Notes under the pieces: generated by a model
What the model saw: only the letters and a program-made list of their open reading frames with translations
Databases searched by the model: none
Told to the model about the DNA's origin: nothing
Assembly (NCBI RefSeq): GCF_006175945.1
Contig: NZ_VAJL01000001.1
Coordinates: 1,116,001 to 1,180,000 of the forward strand
Length of the DNA stretch: 64,000 bases
Direction: 5' to 3'
Origin: Chryseobacterium mulctrae
GTDB taxonomy: Bacteria > Bacteroidota > Bacteroidia > Flavobacteriales > Weeksellaceae
Shown: positions 26,776 to 35,099 of the stretch, in pieces
How the letters are laid out: every line of letters starts with the position of its first letter
How positions within the stretch are numbered: position 1 is the first letter of the stretch
Program-made: the position numbers and the translations under genes

Positions 26776-27417
26776 CTACCAAGAGATTGTTTTCTTACCT
26801 TTTGAAGCAAGATATTCGTTGATTTTCGAGAAAGGTTTGCTTCCATAAAAACCTCTGTATACAGAAAAAGGTGATGGATGTGCAGACTTTATAATAAAAT
26901 GTTTAGCCGGATTGATCAGTTCGGCTTTTTTCTGTGCAAAAGCGCCCCACAAAACAAAAACTACATTTTCTTTTTTATCTGAAATTTCTTTGATAATAAA
27001 ATCAGTAAATTTTTCCCAGCCTAAATCTTTGTGAGAATTTGGAGAATGCGCACGAACGGTCAATGTTGCATTTAACAATAAAACACCTTGTTTAGCCCAA
27101 TCGTCCAACTCTTTTGAAGTTCGCTCCACTCCTACATCATCTTTTAATTCAGTAAAAATATTTTTAAGCGAAGGTGGCGCTGTAACCTGTTCTGAAACTG
27201 AAAAACACAAACCATTTGCCTGAAAATCGTTATGATAAGGATCTTGGCCAATAATTACAACTTCCACATCTTCAAAAGCAGTTAATTCCAACGCTCTGAA
27301 AATCTGATTTTTCGGAGGAAATACTTTTGTTATTGCGTACTCTTGTTTTACTTTTTCCCAAAGTTGAGTAAAATATTCTGTGCTTTTTATTGGGGCTAAA
27401 ATTTCTGTCCAGGTCAT
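26776..27417 (-). CDS. ung: Uracil-DNA glycosylase (family 1)
   Basis: Removes uracil from DNA. 213 residues from the ATG at 27417 (MTWTEILAP); upstream in-frame codons have no support. Contains VVIIGQDPYHNDFQANGL (catalytic Asp), LLNATLTVRAHSPNSH, FVLWGAFAQKK and HPSPFSVYRGFYGS (catalytic His loop). All are intact. Confidence 0.97.
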   Translation of the reverse strand: MTWTEILAPIKSTEYFTQLWEKVKQEYAITKVFPPKNQIFRALELTAFEDVEVVIIGQDPYHNDFQANGLCFSVSEQVTAPPSLKNIFTELKDDVGVERTSKELDDWAKQGVLLLNATLTVRAHSPNSHKDLGWEKFTDFIIKEISDKKENVVFVLWGAFAQKKAELINPAKHFIIKSAHPSPFSVYRGFYGSKPFSKINEYLASKGKKTISW

Positions 27418-27476
27418 GATTTCAATTTGAAAATTTGAGAATGAGTTAATTTGAAAATTCAATTTTTACATTAGAC

Positions 27477-27588
27477 TGTCATTGACTTCATCGAATCTTC
27501 AATTTCTGAATGAAGCAAAGCGTAATGTAGAAATCTATTAGCAAAATTAATGATTAGAATTGAGATTCTTCCTTCGTCGGAATGACAA
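27477..27588. repeat. Degenerate GTCATTCTG-family element
   Basis: Begins TGTCATTG (27477) and ends GGAATGACA (27579-27587); the inner parts (GAATCTTC, and GAGATTCTTCC in opposite sense) are diverged inverted copies. Related to 2295-2362 and 63869-63943. It lies between ung and the acetyltransferase. Confidence 0.5.
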
Positions 27589-27590
27589 AA

Positions 27591-28100
27591 TCATATATTT
27601 TTCCTTAAACTAAAAACCAAATTATCCGGAAAACCTTCATCCACTCTTCCCTCTTCCAAAGTAAAGTCATTTTTTAGAAGTAATGACTTTGAATTTTCAT
27701 TAAACTTATTAGTGAACGCTAAAATTTCATTTAAATACAACTCATTAAAACCGAAATTCAAAACCGCTTTCAAGGCTTCAGACATTATTCCTTTTCTGTG
27801 ATAATCAGGTAGTAATTCATAACCGACCTCAGCTTCCGTTCGGTCTTCAGAAAATCTGTATAAACAGATTGTTCCGATCAGATTGGGTTGATTTTTCAAA
27901 GAAATTCCCCAATAAAATGTTTCTTTGTTTTCTACTCTCTTTTTAATTGTCAAAATAAAATCCAACGCGTCATAATTTGTTTTTGGCGAAATTCTTTTGA
28001 CAAATTGATTGACTACTTCATTGCTTCGAATCTTTAAAATATCTTCTACATGACTTTCGTCGATTGATTTTAAAACTAATCTTTCGGTTTCTATTTTCAT
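27591..28100 (-). CDS. GNAT acetyltransferase (RimJ/RimL type)
   Basis: 169 residues starting IETERLVLKSIDESH, a RimJ-like opening. GYELLPDYHRKGIMSEALKAVL near 95 is the acetyl-CoA binding loop (Q/RxxGxG/A form), followed by NEILAFTNKFNENSKSLLLKNDF. Probably N-acetylates a protein terminus or small amine. Confidence 0.9.
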   Translation of the reverse strand: MKIETERLVLKSIDESHVEDILKIRSNEVVNQFVKRISPKTNYDALDFILTIKKRVENKETFYWGISLKNQPNLIGTICLYRFSEDRTEAEVGYELLPDYHRKGIMSEALKAVLNFGFNELYLNEILAFTNKFNENSKSLLLKNDFTLEEGRVDEGFPDNLVFSLRKNI

Positions 28101-28312
28101 CTATTAAATGTAAGAAAACTTTCAACCATAAAAAGCACAAAAGTTTAAACACATTAATAATTTGTGTTTAATAAATATTGTTTTAGAGAAGGCCATCAGC
28201 TTTAGAAAATTTTAAAGACCCTTACTATTCAAGCCAATACTTTTGTTTCTTTTTGGGTTAAATTTAAAAAATACATTTTCAAATTCTCCAATTAATTCAT
28301 TTTCAAATTAAT

Positions 28313-28320
28313 TATCTTTG
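28313..28320 (+). promoter_or_regulatory. -7 element of mutS2
   Basis: TATCTTTG fits TAnnTTTG. The GTG start at 28325 lies only 4 bp after it, suggesting a leaderless or near-leaderless mRNA. Confidence 0.55.
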
Positions 28321-28324
28321 CACT

Positions 28325-30472
28325 GTGTATATAAATAAAGAAGATTTAGACGAATTAGAGTTTCCGCAATTGCTCGCGGAAATTGCTCCTTTTGCATATT
28401 CTCCGAAAACGAGAGATAAAATCCTTGAACTTCGTCCGATGGAAATTGACGAAGCCGAAGTTTCATTAAAAAAAACATCCGAATATTTATCGAGTTTTGA
28501 AAGTTCGAATGCGATTCCGTTTGATGAATATGAAGATATTGAAAATGAACTAAAAGTAATGCTGATCGAGAATTATCGATTAGAAAATTCTGCTTTTATC
28601 AAAATAAAAACGTTAACGGAGCAAATCGGGAAACTGCAGAAGTTTTTTCCAACCATGCCCGAAACTTTTCCCAATTTGATAAAGGATGTTACTGCATTAG
28701 AATTTAGAAAAGAAATTATTGATAAAGTTGATAAAGTTTTTAACCGTTTTGGCGAAGTAAAAAGTGAAGCTTCCCCGATTTTGAAAGAGTTGAGAACTGA
28801 AATTCAACATGCCAAAAAAGCGATTACAGAAAATTTCAATCGTGCTTTATTCAATTATGGACAAAGTGAATTTTTGGATGATATTCGCGAAACGATTATT
28901 GACGACCAAAGAGTTTTGGCGGTAAAATCGGCATACAAAAAAAGAGTTGCTGGAAGAGTTTTAGGACTATCAAAAACAGGTTCTATTACTTACATGCAAC
29001 CCGATTCTGTAGTAAAGCATTATTTTAAGCTAAAGGAAGACCAAGAAGAAGAGAAAAAGGAAATAGACAAAATTCTGAGAAAACTAACCGCAGAATTGGC
29101 AGAATTCCAACCTCAGCTTTGGAGATATCAAATGTATATTTTCGATCTTGATTTAACGAGAGCTAAAGCCAAATTTGCAGAACTTGTTAACGGAGTTTTA
29201 CCGAAAATCAATCGTCATAAAACGTTGCGATTAAGAGAAGCTTTTCATCCTTTGTTGTTTTTGAGAAATAAAGCTGAAAACAAAACTATTTTCCCACAAT
29301 CATTAAGTTTAACAGATCATAACAGAATTATCTGTATTTCCGGACCGAATGCTGGAGGAAAATCTATTACGCTGAAAACTGTAGGATTGCTTCAATTGAT
29401 GATTCAAAGTGGAATTTTGGTTCCTACGCATCCGAAATCTGAGATGTTTTTCTTTGATAAAATCATGACCGATATTGGGGATAATCAATCTATTGAAAAT
29501 CATCTTTCGACCTATTCTTCAAGATTAAAGAAAATGGGCGGGATTATCCGTGAAGCCGATGCAAATACGCTTTTACTGATCGACGAATTCGGAACCGGTT
29601 CTGATCCTGAATTGGGTGGCGCCTTGGCTGAAAGTTTCCTTGAGTTTTTCTATGATAAGAAGAGTTTTGCGATCATTACAACGCATTACACGAATATCAA
29701 ATTGGTTGTGGAAGAGCTTCCTAATGCGCAAAATGCGGCAATGCTTTTCAATGAAGAAACGCTTGAACCGATGTACAAACTGGAAATCGGACAAGCCGGA
29801 AGTTCATTTACTTTTGAAGTTGCTGAAAAGAATAAAATCCCAAGATTTATCATTCATTCTGCGAAGAAAAAAGTGGAACATGATATTGTGAATTTAGATA
29901 AAACGATTGTAAAGCTTCAACAGGAAAAATACGAAGTTGAAAAACTGAAAACTGATCTTGCCGAAAGAAAAGAATCGGTGGAAGATAAGCGTGATAATCT
30001 GCAAAAGCTAAACGAACAGCTACAGCAAAAGCTATTTAATTTTCAGAAATTGTACGAAGATGAGCATCGGAAACTTCAGTTCGGAACCAAGATTGAATCT
30101 TTCATTGACAGCTATGTAAAAGGAAAATCGAGGAAAGATGTGGTGAAAGATTTCGTAAAAATTCTGGAGCAGGAAAAATTCAGAAAGATTGGTGCAGATA
30201 AAGATGAATCTAAGCGTCTTCAAGTGGTAAAAAGAAAAATTACCCAACAGCTGAAGAAAGAAGAAGTTATCGAAAAAATTACCGAAACCAATGAAAAAAT
30301 CGAAGAAAAACGTAAAACTGACCGCGCTGTCTGGATGAAAGAAGGGCAACGTGTGAGAATTACCGGAAGTACAAGTGTGGGAACGATTGAAAAAATATCG
30401 AGAAATAAAGTAACGGTAAATTATGGAACGTTTAAGACAATGATTGATGCTGACGAACTGGAGAGGATTTAA
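28325..30472 (+). CDS. mutS2: MutS2-type DNA mismatch/recombination ATPase, without Smr domain
   Basis: 715 residues from a GTG. N-terminal MutS2 clamp (LEFPQLLAEIAPFAYSP), Walker A GPNAGGKSITLK near 339, Walker B LLLIDEFGTGSDPELGG near 415, HY in ITTHYTNIK, then a long coiled coil (about 520-660) and a final beta domain (WMKEGQRVRITGSTSVGTI). Canonical MutS2 ends in an Smr nuclease domain; here the protein stops after the KOW-like segment, so the nuclease is missing. Acts on DNA recombination intermediates or, in some bacteria, on stalled ribosomes. Confidence 0.92.
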   Translation: MYINKEDLDELEFPQLLAEIAPFAYSPKTRDKILELRPMEIDEAEVSLKKTSEYLSSFESSNAIPFDEYEDIENELKVMLIENYRLENSAFIKIKTLTEQIGKLQKFFPTMPETFPNLIKDVTALEFRKEIIDKVDKVFNRFGEVKSEASPILKELRTEIQHAKKAITENFNRALFNYGQSEFLDDIRETIIDDQRVLAVKSAYKKRVAGRVLGLSKTGSITYMQPDSVVKHYFKLKEDQEEEKKEIDKILRKLTAELAEFQPQLWRYQMYIFDLDLTRAKAKFAELVNGVLPKINRHKTLRLREAFHPLLFLRNKAENKTIFPQSLSLTDHNRIICISGPNAGGKSITLKTVGLLQLMIQSGILVPTHPKSEMFFFDKIMTDIGDNQSIENHLSTYSSRLKKMGGIIREADANTLLLIDEFGTGSDPELGGALAESFLEFFYDKKSFAIITTHYTNIKLVVEELPNAQNAAMLFNEETLEPMYKLEIGQAGSSFTFEVAEKNKIPRFIIHSAKKKVEHDIVNLDKTIVKLQQEKYEVEKLKTDLAERKESVEDKRDNLQKLNEQLQQKLFNFQKLYEDEHRKLQFGTKIESFIDSYVKGKSRKDVVKDFVKILEQEKFRKIGADKDESKRLQVVKRKITQQLKKEEVIEKITETNEKIEEKRKTDRAVWMKEGQRVRITGSTSVGTIEKISRNKVTVNYGTFKTMIDADELERI

Positions 30473-30488
30473 TTTTGAATTAATTTTC

Positions 30489-30600
30489 AACGCAAAGATT
30501 ATCCTTTACTTTTAATATTTTAAGAAGCAAAGAGTTGCGAACAAGTCGCTTAAGCTTGAATATTCAGACGATTTATCAAATTATTTTATTGATTATTAAT
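30489..30600. repeat. Copy of the AACGCAAAG element
   Basis: Starts CAACGCAAAGATTA, then AAGCAAAGAGTTGCGAACAAG and ends ATCAAATTATTTTATTGATT. This follows the left and middle parts of the element at 2105-2266, but the right arm is missing or lost. Confidence 0.55.
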
Positions 30601-30605
30601 TTTAA

Positions 30606-31094
30606 ATGACTGTAAAAACTCATATCACATTTAAGGATTTTCTGAATTTTAATATTAAAAATTCATTCCCAAGAATTATTATTTTTTCATTAATAATATT
30701 AGCCATTTTTGGGTTAAACTTTTCTAATGCTGAATATAATACGAAGGAAATTTTCAAATCTGCATCGATTTGGTTTGCTGCTGTTTTTGTTTTTATCATC
30801 ATCCGTTCTTATTTCCGTTTGAAAAATGCTTTTTACTCTAACAAGAAAATTCAGGAAGAGATTGTTTATACTTTCACTGATGAAAAAGTTCAGACAAAAG
30901 GAGAAACATTTGATGGCGATTTTACATGGAATACAGTCCACAGAGTAAAAGAAACCAAAGACTGGTTTTTGATTTATCAAAGTAAAACGACGATGAATAT
31001 GGTTCCGAAAAAATACTTTTCACAAAGTGAAATTATAGAATTAAGGAATATTATTGAAAAAAATAATGTGAAAGCAAGGCTTTTAAATTATTAA
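30606..31094 (+). CDS. YcxB-family membrane protein
   Basis: 162 residues: two membrane helices (about 21-40 and 50-70), then a soluble C-terminal domain (YTFTDEKVQTKGE, FTWNTVHRVKETKDWFLIYQS, VPKKYFSQSEI) that matches the YcxB-like domain. Function unknown. Followed by its own terminator. Confidence 0.82.
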   Translation: MTVKTHITFKDFLNFNIKNSFPRIIIFSLIILAIFGLNFSNAEYNTKEIFKSASIWFAAVFVFIIIRSYFRLKNAFYSNKKIQEEIVYTFTDEKVQTKGETFDGDFTWNTVHRVKETKDWFLIYQSKTTMNMVPKKYFSQSEIIELRNIIEKNNVKARLLNY

Positions 31095-31102
31095 TTGCAA
31101 AC

Positions 31103-31136
31103 AAAAGAGAGCATCATTATTTGATTCTCTCTTTTT
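31103..31136 (+). terminator. Terminator of the YcxB-like gene
   Basis: AAAAGAGAG (31103-31111) pairs with CTCTCTTTT (31127-31135), followed by a T-rich tract. Confidence 0.7.
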
Positions 31137-31147
31137 ATTTTTATTTC

Positions 31148-31155
31148 TATTTTTG
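31148..31155 (+). promoter_or_regulatory. -7 element of the ABC unit
   Basis: TATTTTTG, 3 bp before the ATG at 31159. It shows that the TTG at 31153 is promoter, not start codon. Confidence 0.5.
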
Positions 31156-31158
31156 AAA

Positions 31159-31437
31159 ATGCTTGTCAATCTTAAAATATTGTGGATCTTTTACAGGAAA
31201 CTTCTCATTCCGGGAATTATATTTTCTTTGTTGACCTCCTTTCCTGCAGGAATAAATTTTAAAAACTTCAGCTTTGGTTTTTTATTTATTTTCCCGTTGA
31301 TGCATTATTTTATCTATGAATTAAGATTGAAAAACGAATATCTTTTCTATGCTAACTTTGGATTTTCAAGAATATCACTTTGGATGATCACAGTTGTTTT
31401 TGGTTGTATTTTAAAACTTATTTCATTTATTCTATGA
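31159..31437 (+). CDS. Small membrane protein paired with an ABC ATPase
   Basis: 92 residues, about three membrane helices, basic N-terminus. Its stop overlaps the start of the ATP-binding protein by ATGA, so the two are translationally coupled. It may be a minimal membrane subunit, though far smaller than usual permeases. No family recognised. Confidence 0.65.
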   Translation: MLVNLKILWIFYRKLLIPGIIFSLLTSFPAGINFKNFSFGFLFIFPLMHYFIYELRLKNEYLFYANFGFSRISLWMITVVFGCILKLISFIL

Positions 31438-32093
31438 GCAAGCTTCATATCGACAGCATTACAAAATCTTTTGGTGAAAAAGATATTTTGAAAGACATTT
31501 ACTTAAGCTGTGAAACCGGGAATATTTCCGGGCTTTTAGGAAGAAACGGTTCGGGAAAGTCAACTTTATTTCAAATTATTTTTGGATCGATAAAAGGTGA
31601 TACACAATATATAAAGCTCAACAATACGATTTTACAAAATCAATTTGACCGAAAAAACAAAATTGCTTATTTACCTCAATATTCATTTTTACCGAGAAAT
31701 ATAAAGATCAAAAATCTTATAGATTTGTTTTGTGATAAAGAAAACAGTACAAAAATTTCTCAATCTGAATTCATTCAACCATTTTTAAATGAGACTCCGA
31801 ATACACTTTCAGGAGGAGAACTTAGAATTGTAGAAGTTTTGCTGATTATTTATTCTAAAGCAGAATTCATTTTGCTGGATGAGCCGTTTCACAGTCTTTC
31901 GCCAAAAGTAGTAACCGAAATTAAAACATTTATTAAACAACAAACTGATAAAGGCTTTATTATTTCAGATCATCAATATCATGATGTTTTAGATATTTCA
32001 AATGATATTTTTCTTCTTTCTGATGGTCATTTAAAATCAATTAAAGATTTAACAGAATTGAAAAGGTTTAATTATCTTCCAAAAAATATTTAA
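31434..32093 (+). CDS. ABC transporter ATP-binding protein
   Basis: 219 residues from the ATG at 31434 (MSKLHIDSITKSFGEKDIL). Walker A GLLGRNGSGKSTLFQ, Q-loop YLPQYSFLP, signature NTLSGGELRIVEV, Walker B FILLDEPFHSLSP and switch histidine in ISDHQYHDV are complete. Only the 92-residue membrane protein is next to it, so the transported substrate and full complex are unknown. Confidence 0.9.
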   Translation: MSKLHIDSITKSFGEKDILKDIYLSCETGNISGLLGRNGSGKSTLFQIIFGSIKGDTQYIKLNNTILQNQFDRKNKIAYLPQYSFLPRNIKIKNLIDLFCDKENSTKISQSEFIQPFLNETPNTLSGGELRIVEVLLIIYSKAEFILLDEPFHSLSPKVVTEIKTFIKQQTDKGFIISDHQYHDVLDISNDIFLLSDGHLKSIKDLTELKRFNYLPKNI

Positions 32094-32097
32094 TTTA

Positions 32098-32105
32098 TAT
32101 CTTTG
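32098..32105 (+). promoter_or_regulatory. -7 element upstream of the secreted protein gene
   Basis: TATCTTTG, 22 bp before the ATG at 32128. Confidence 0.5.
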
Positions 32106-32127
32106 AGCTATAAATATTCTTTTTATC

Positions 32128-32925
32128 ATGACTTTCATCCACAAAGCAATCTATTTATCGCTATTCTGTATTTTTTCTTTTAGTTTGATCAATGCTCAGA
32201 ATAAAGTTCCTTTTGGCGTAGTAAAAGCCGAAGAAGGTTATGCAATGGTGCGTGTACACAAAGAAGATTACCGTAAAATTGTTGACAAAATCAGGATGAA
32301 AAGAGGGGATGTTTTTGTTTATGTAAAACCCGCTCCCGGAGAAACTGAATGGATCTGGATAAAATATCCTGAAAAAGAAGAGCTTCCAAAGCCTTTTGTG
32401 AGATATGACAGTCTTAATAAAGAAGGAATGGTAAACAAAGGTCGTATTGCATTTATCGATCAGCTTCCGAAATTTACTCCGGTATTATCTAAAAACGGAA
32501 GATCGATTACTTTTACCGACAATAATAATCAGAAAATACCGACTGCTCAAAGAACGAAAGTGGTGATTGACATTTATCCGTCAAGTGCAAAATTTAAAAA
32601 GCAGGAAAAAGATGCAGAAGGAAATATCGTTAAAATAGACAAACAAAAAACCTGGGGACTCGGAAAAGAACTTCCTGAAGATTTAAAAGAAATAAAATCA
32701 GTTCGAGTACAACAACCCGGAAGAGGTTCTGTTTTTGTAAGAGAAGCGATTAAAAATATGTTTGATCCTACTATGGATTTCGATAATATGGGCGTAACTT
32801 CAATCGATGATGATCATATTTTTCTTTATATGATCAATGGTTCGGGTGAACACCGATACACTACTTTCTGGACAATTAAGGAAGGAAGAGCAATCAGCCA
32901 GATTATTTACAGCAACCCGGAATAA
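32128..32925 (+). CDS. Secreted protein of unknown function
   Basis: 265 residues with a signal peptide cleaved near INAQNKVP. The mature part is basic and beta-rich (GYAMVRVHKEDYRKIVDKIRMKRGD, WIWIKYPEKEELPKPFVRYDSL). I recognise no domain. Own promoter upstream; the next transcript (cobalamin riboswitch) starts about 40 bp after its stop. Confidence 0.75.
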   Translation: MTFIHKAIYLSLFCIFSFSLINAQNKVPFGVVKAEEGYAMVRVHKEDYRKIVDKIRMKRGDVFVYVKPAPGETEWIWIKYPEKEELPKPFVRYDSLNKEGMVNKGRIAFIDQLPKFTPVLSKNGRSITFTDNNNQKIPTAQRTKVVIDIYPSSAKFKKQEKDAEGNIVKIDKQKTWGLGKELPEDLKEIKSVRVQQPGRGSVFVREAIKNMFDPTMDFDNMGVTSIDDDHIFLYMINGSGEHRYTTFWTIKEGRAISQIIYSNPE

Positions 32926-32954
32926 TTCTTTACCATATATTCTTTTATTATTCT

Positions 32955-32962
32955 TATTTTTG
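32955..32962 (+). promoter_or_regulatory. -7 element of the riboswitch transcript
   Basis: TATTTTTG, about 50 bp before the conserved riboswitch core. Exact TAnnTTTG match. Confidence 0.55.
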
Positions 32963-33007
32963 CACCCGAAAAGTCTTTAGCTTTTGGCGTATCGCTTCAT
33001 GCTAATA

Positions 33008-33170
33008 CTTTTCAGGAAATTGGTTCTGTTTAACTACAGATTAAAAGGGAATCGTGTGAAAATCACGAACTGTCGCGCAACTGTAAGTAACCGAAGTCTT
33101 TATAAAAACCACTGTGCAAAGGCATGGGAAGGTATAAAGATGTTACAAGTCAGGAGACCTGCCTATTTCT
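33008..33170 (+). ncRNA. Cobalamin (AdoCbl) riboswitch aptamer
   Basis: The order of conserved blocks is that of the B12 riboswitch: TTGGTTCTG, AAAAGGGAATCGTGTGA with its hairpin to AATCACGAACTG, the almost invariant TGTCGCGCAACTGTAA (the B12 box region), CCGAAG, CCACTGTGC, GGCATGGGAAGG and GTCAGGAGACCTGCC. All core blocks are present, so the aptamer looks functional. In Bacteroidota such elements usually precede btuB-type receptors or B12 genes; here the next gene is an acyl-CoA thioesterase 124 bp downstream. Confidence 0.93.
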
Positions 33171-33217
33171 TTAGACAAAAACTTTCGCGATTTGAAGTTG
33201 ATTGATCTTATAGTCTT

Positions 33218-33240
33218 TTCAGGAATTTCATGTTCCTGAA
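33218..33240 (+). promoter_or_regulatory. Hairpin between riboswitch and thioesterase gene
   Basis: Perfect 8-bp stem TTCAGGAA (33218-33225) with TTCCTGAA (33233-33240). The same TTCAGGAA occurs at 33011-33018, at the aptamer's 5' edge, so TTCCTGAA could pair with either copy. A candidate expression platform, not followed by a clear T run. Confidence 0.4.
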
Positions 33241-33293
33241 TAATTCTGTTGGTTCCAATATCATTTCATTTTCGCTTTAATTAATAATGAAAT

Positions 33294-33677
33294 ATGACTA
33301 CAGAAGAAAGAATTCAATCATCGGAAACCAGAATTTTCAAAGCCGTTTTCCCTAATACCACCAATCATTACGATACTCTTTTCGGAGGAACAGCCATGCA
33401 ATTGATGGATGAAGTTGCCTTTATTACCGCAACAAGATTTGCAAGAAAACGTGTAGTAACCGTAAGTAGCGATAAAATCGATTTTAAAAAACCAATTCCA
33501 GCAGGAACGATTGTAGAGCTTATCGGAAAAGTTTCACACGTTGGAAAAACAAGTATGAAAGTGAATGTTGAGATCTACACCGAGCAAATGTATTCTTACG
33601 AAAGGGAAAAAGCTATTGTGGGAGATTTTACTTTTGTGGCGATTGATGAATTTAAGAAACCAATTCAAATACTATAG
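33294..33677 (+). CDS. Acyl-CoA thioesterase (hotdog fold, YciA-like)
   Basis: 127 residues. IFKAVFPNTTNHYDTLFGGTAMQLMDEVAFITATRFAR is the typical opening of the acyl-CoA thioesterase II/BFIT-type hotdog family, with the conserved GG(T/Q) loop and Asp (MDEV); VSSDKIDFKKPIPAGTIVEL follows. Hydrolyses acyl-CoAs in the cytoplasm. It is the first gene after the cobalamin riboswitch. Followed by two GC-rich hairpins. Confidence 0.92.
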   Translation: MTTEERIQSSETRIFKAVFPNTTNHYDTLFGGTAMQLMDEVAFITATRFARKRVVTVSSDKIDFKKPIPAGTIVELIGKVSHVGKTSMKVNVEIYTEQMYSYEREKAIVGDFTFVAIDEFKKPIQIL

Positions 33678-33683
33678 ATAAAG

Positions 33684-33712
33684 AATTTCGGCGACCTTCG
33701 GTCGCCGAAATT
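33684..33712. repeat. GC-rich hairpin 1
   Basis: 13-bp perfect arms (AATTTCGGCGACC, loop TTC). Starts 7 bp after the thioesterase stop. Shares TTTCGGCG...CGCCGAAA with hairpin 2, 27 bp downstream. Confidence 0.75.
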
Positions 33713-33739
33713 CAACATTAAATTCAAATGTTTTTTAGC

Positions 33740-33774
33740 AGTTTCGGCGGGCCAAAGGCCCGCCGAAACTTTTT
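33740..33774 (+). terminator. GC-rich hairpin 2, terminator
   Basis: 14-bp perfect arms (AGTTTCGGCGGGCC at 33740-33753, partner 33757-33770), loop AAA, then five Ts. Very GC-rich for this genome. Functions as terminator of the thioesterase transcript. Confidence 0.85.
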
Positions 33775-33838
33775 CATTTTATTAAATTATCTAAAAATAA
33801 ATTTCAGACAATCGACTCGAAATCTGTGGGAATAAAAA

Positions 33839-34429
33839 TTATCTCAAAACTTTTTCAGAATCCAAACTTAGGTTAAGTAAGGTCTGAAAAGCCTCTCCCA
33901 TTTCATCAGAAGCTCTGCTGATTGCATTTTCAAGCATATTTCTTATTTGAAGTTCCGTTACTTTTGCTTCAGTCCAGCTTTTTCCGGAGGTGTAAGAATT
34001 AAGAATGAAAGGCATAATTCTGTCGATGGCGCAAGCAAAAATGGCATCGGGAGTTTGTTCTTCTTCAAATTCAAGCCAAAGATTAAAAAATTCTGAACGG
34101 ATCGGCTCGTCTAAAATTCCGAAAATATTTTGGGCAGATTGTTTTTCTCTTTCAAATTTCCCAACCATCGCTGCTTCGTCAAAAAGAAAAGTATCACCTG
34201 CTTCAATTTCAACCAAATCATGAATTGACAGCATTCTGATGACTCTCAACAAATCTATATCGGCTCTGTTTTTGGCGTAAGGAAAAAGAATTTGGGCTAA
34301 AATAATAATCTGCCACGAATGTTCGGCCGTGTTTTCTCTTCTGGAATCATCTGCATTATAATTTCTTCTCTGCACATTTTTTAATGCGTCTACTGCGAGG
34401 ATAAAATCAATTTCTTTCTGTATTTTCAT
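33839..34429 (-). CDS. HD-domain phosphohydrolase (YfbR/HDDC2-like)
   Basis: 196 residues from the ATG at 34429. RRENTAEHSWQ (first His) near 35, MLSIHDLVEIEAGD near 70 (HD pair) and CAIDRIMPF near 130 (final Asp) form the HD metal site. The family includes 5'-deoxynucleotidases. The longer frame to 34477 would overlap the upstream gene more. The chosen start overlaps the upstream gene by 23 bp. Confidence 0.85.
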   Translation of the reverse strand: MKIQKEIDFILAVDALKNVQRRNYNADDSRRENTAEHSWQIIILAQILFPYAKNRADIDLLRVIRMLSIHDLVEIEAGDTFLFDEAAMVGKFEREKQSAQNIFGILDEPIRSEFFNLWLEFEEEQTPDAIFACAIDRIMPFILNSYTSGKSWTEAKVTELQIRNMLENAISRASDEMGEAFQTLLNLSLDSEKVLR

Positions 34430-35099
34430 TTTCTTCTTTAAAATATCGTTCTCTAGGATAGATTGTCGTTTTTGCAAACCACTTATAATCTATAAATTCT
34501 CTTTTTACGGTTGTCACTTTTTTAGGATCTCTCGTGTCTTCTTCAAATTCTAATACTTTTAATAATCCTCTCTCGGGAACCAATAAATATTCTGAGGTAA
34601 GATTCCAGCAACATCCATTTTTTTGATAAGCAATAATTCGCTGACGTTCAGAATCTGTTTTAAACATTCCGGAATTCGAACGGACAAGATTTGTCAATTC
34701 ATCATTCAACGCAAACTGCTGTTTAGAATTATCATTCAAATATACTTCATAAAAAGGACTTTGATGATTGGTATTTCCGTTTCTAATGGCAAGATCTTCC
34801 GCTCCATCAAAATTAAAATCATCAAAAACGACCGAATTTTTCAACGAATCAAAAACAGGTTTTTGGTTTTCATTTAAATCTAAATAAAAATCACTTGAAG
34901 AGAAACTTTGATATTTCTTCATTGTATTTTTATCGTAAAGATCAAATGTTGCTTTCCCACTACATTTCCTTTCAGTACACGTCACCATGTTGACAACAAC
35001 ATTAAAACTTTTGGAAACATTGGCTAACTCAAAATAATTTTGCGCACTACAAAGTCCTCCTAAAAGAACGAATGTCATTAGAAATTTCTTGTAATTCAT
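34407..35099 (-). CDS. Secreted protein, XAC2610-like
   Basis: 230 residues with a signal peptide (cleavage near CSAQNYF). VFDDFNFDGAEDLAIRNGN near 90 is an integrin-type calcium-loop pattern found in XAC2610-related proteins, preceded by a pair of cysteines (CTERKCSG). The role is unclear; some relatives inhibit lysozyme-like enzymes. Its 3' end overlaps the HD gene, so the two are likely co-transcribed. Confidence 0.65.
   Translation of the reverse strand: MNYKKFLMTFVLLGGLCSAQNYFELANVSKSFNVVVNMVTCTERKCSGKATFDLYDKNTMKKYQSFSSSDFYLDLNENQKPVFDSLKNSVVFDDFNFDGAEDLAIRNGNTNHQSPFYEVYLNDNSKQQFALNDELTNLVRSNSGMFKTDSERQRIIAYQKNGCCWNLTSEYLLVPERGLLKVLEFEEDTRDPKKVTTVKREFIDYKWFAKTTIYPRERYFKEENENTERN

Noticed and set aside
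30032..30490. 152-codon minus-strand ORF opposite the end of mutS2
   Set aside because: Antisense of a Lys/Glu coiled coil, giving Phe-rich nonsense.
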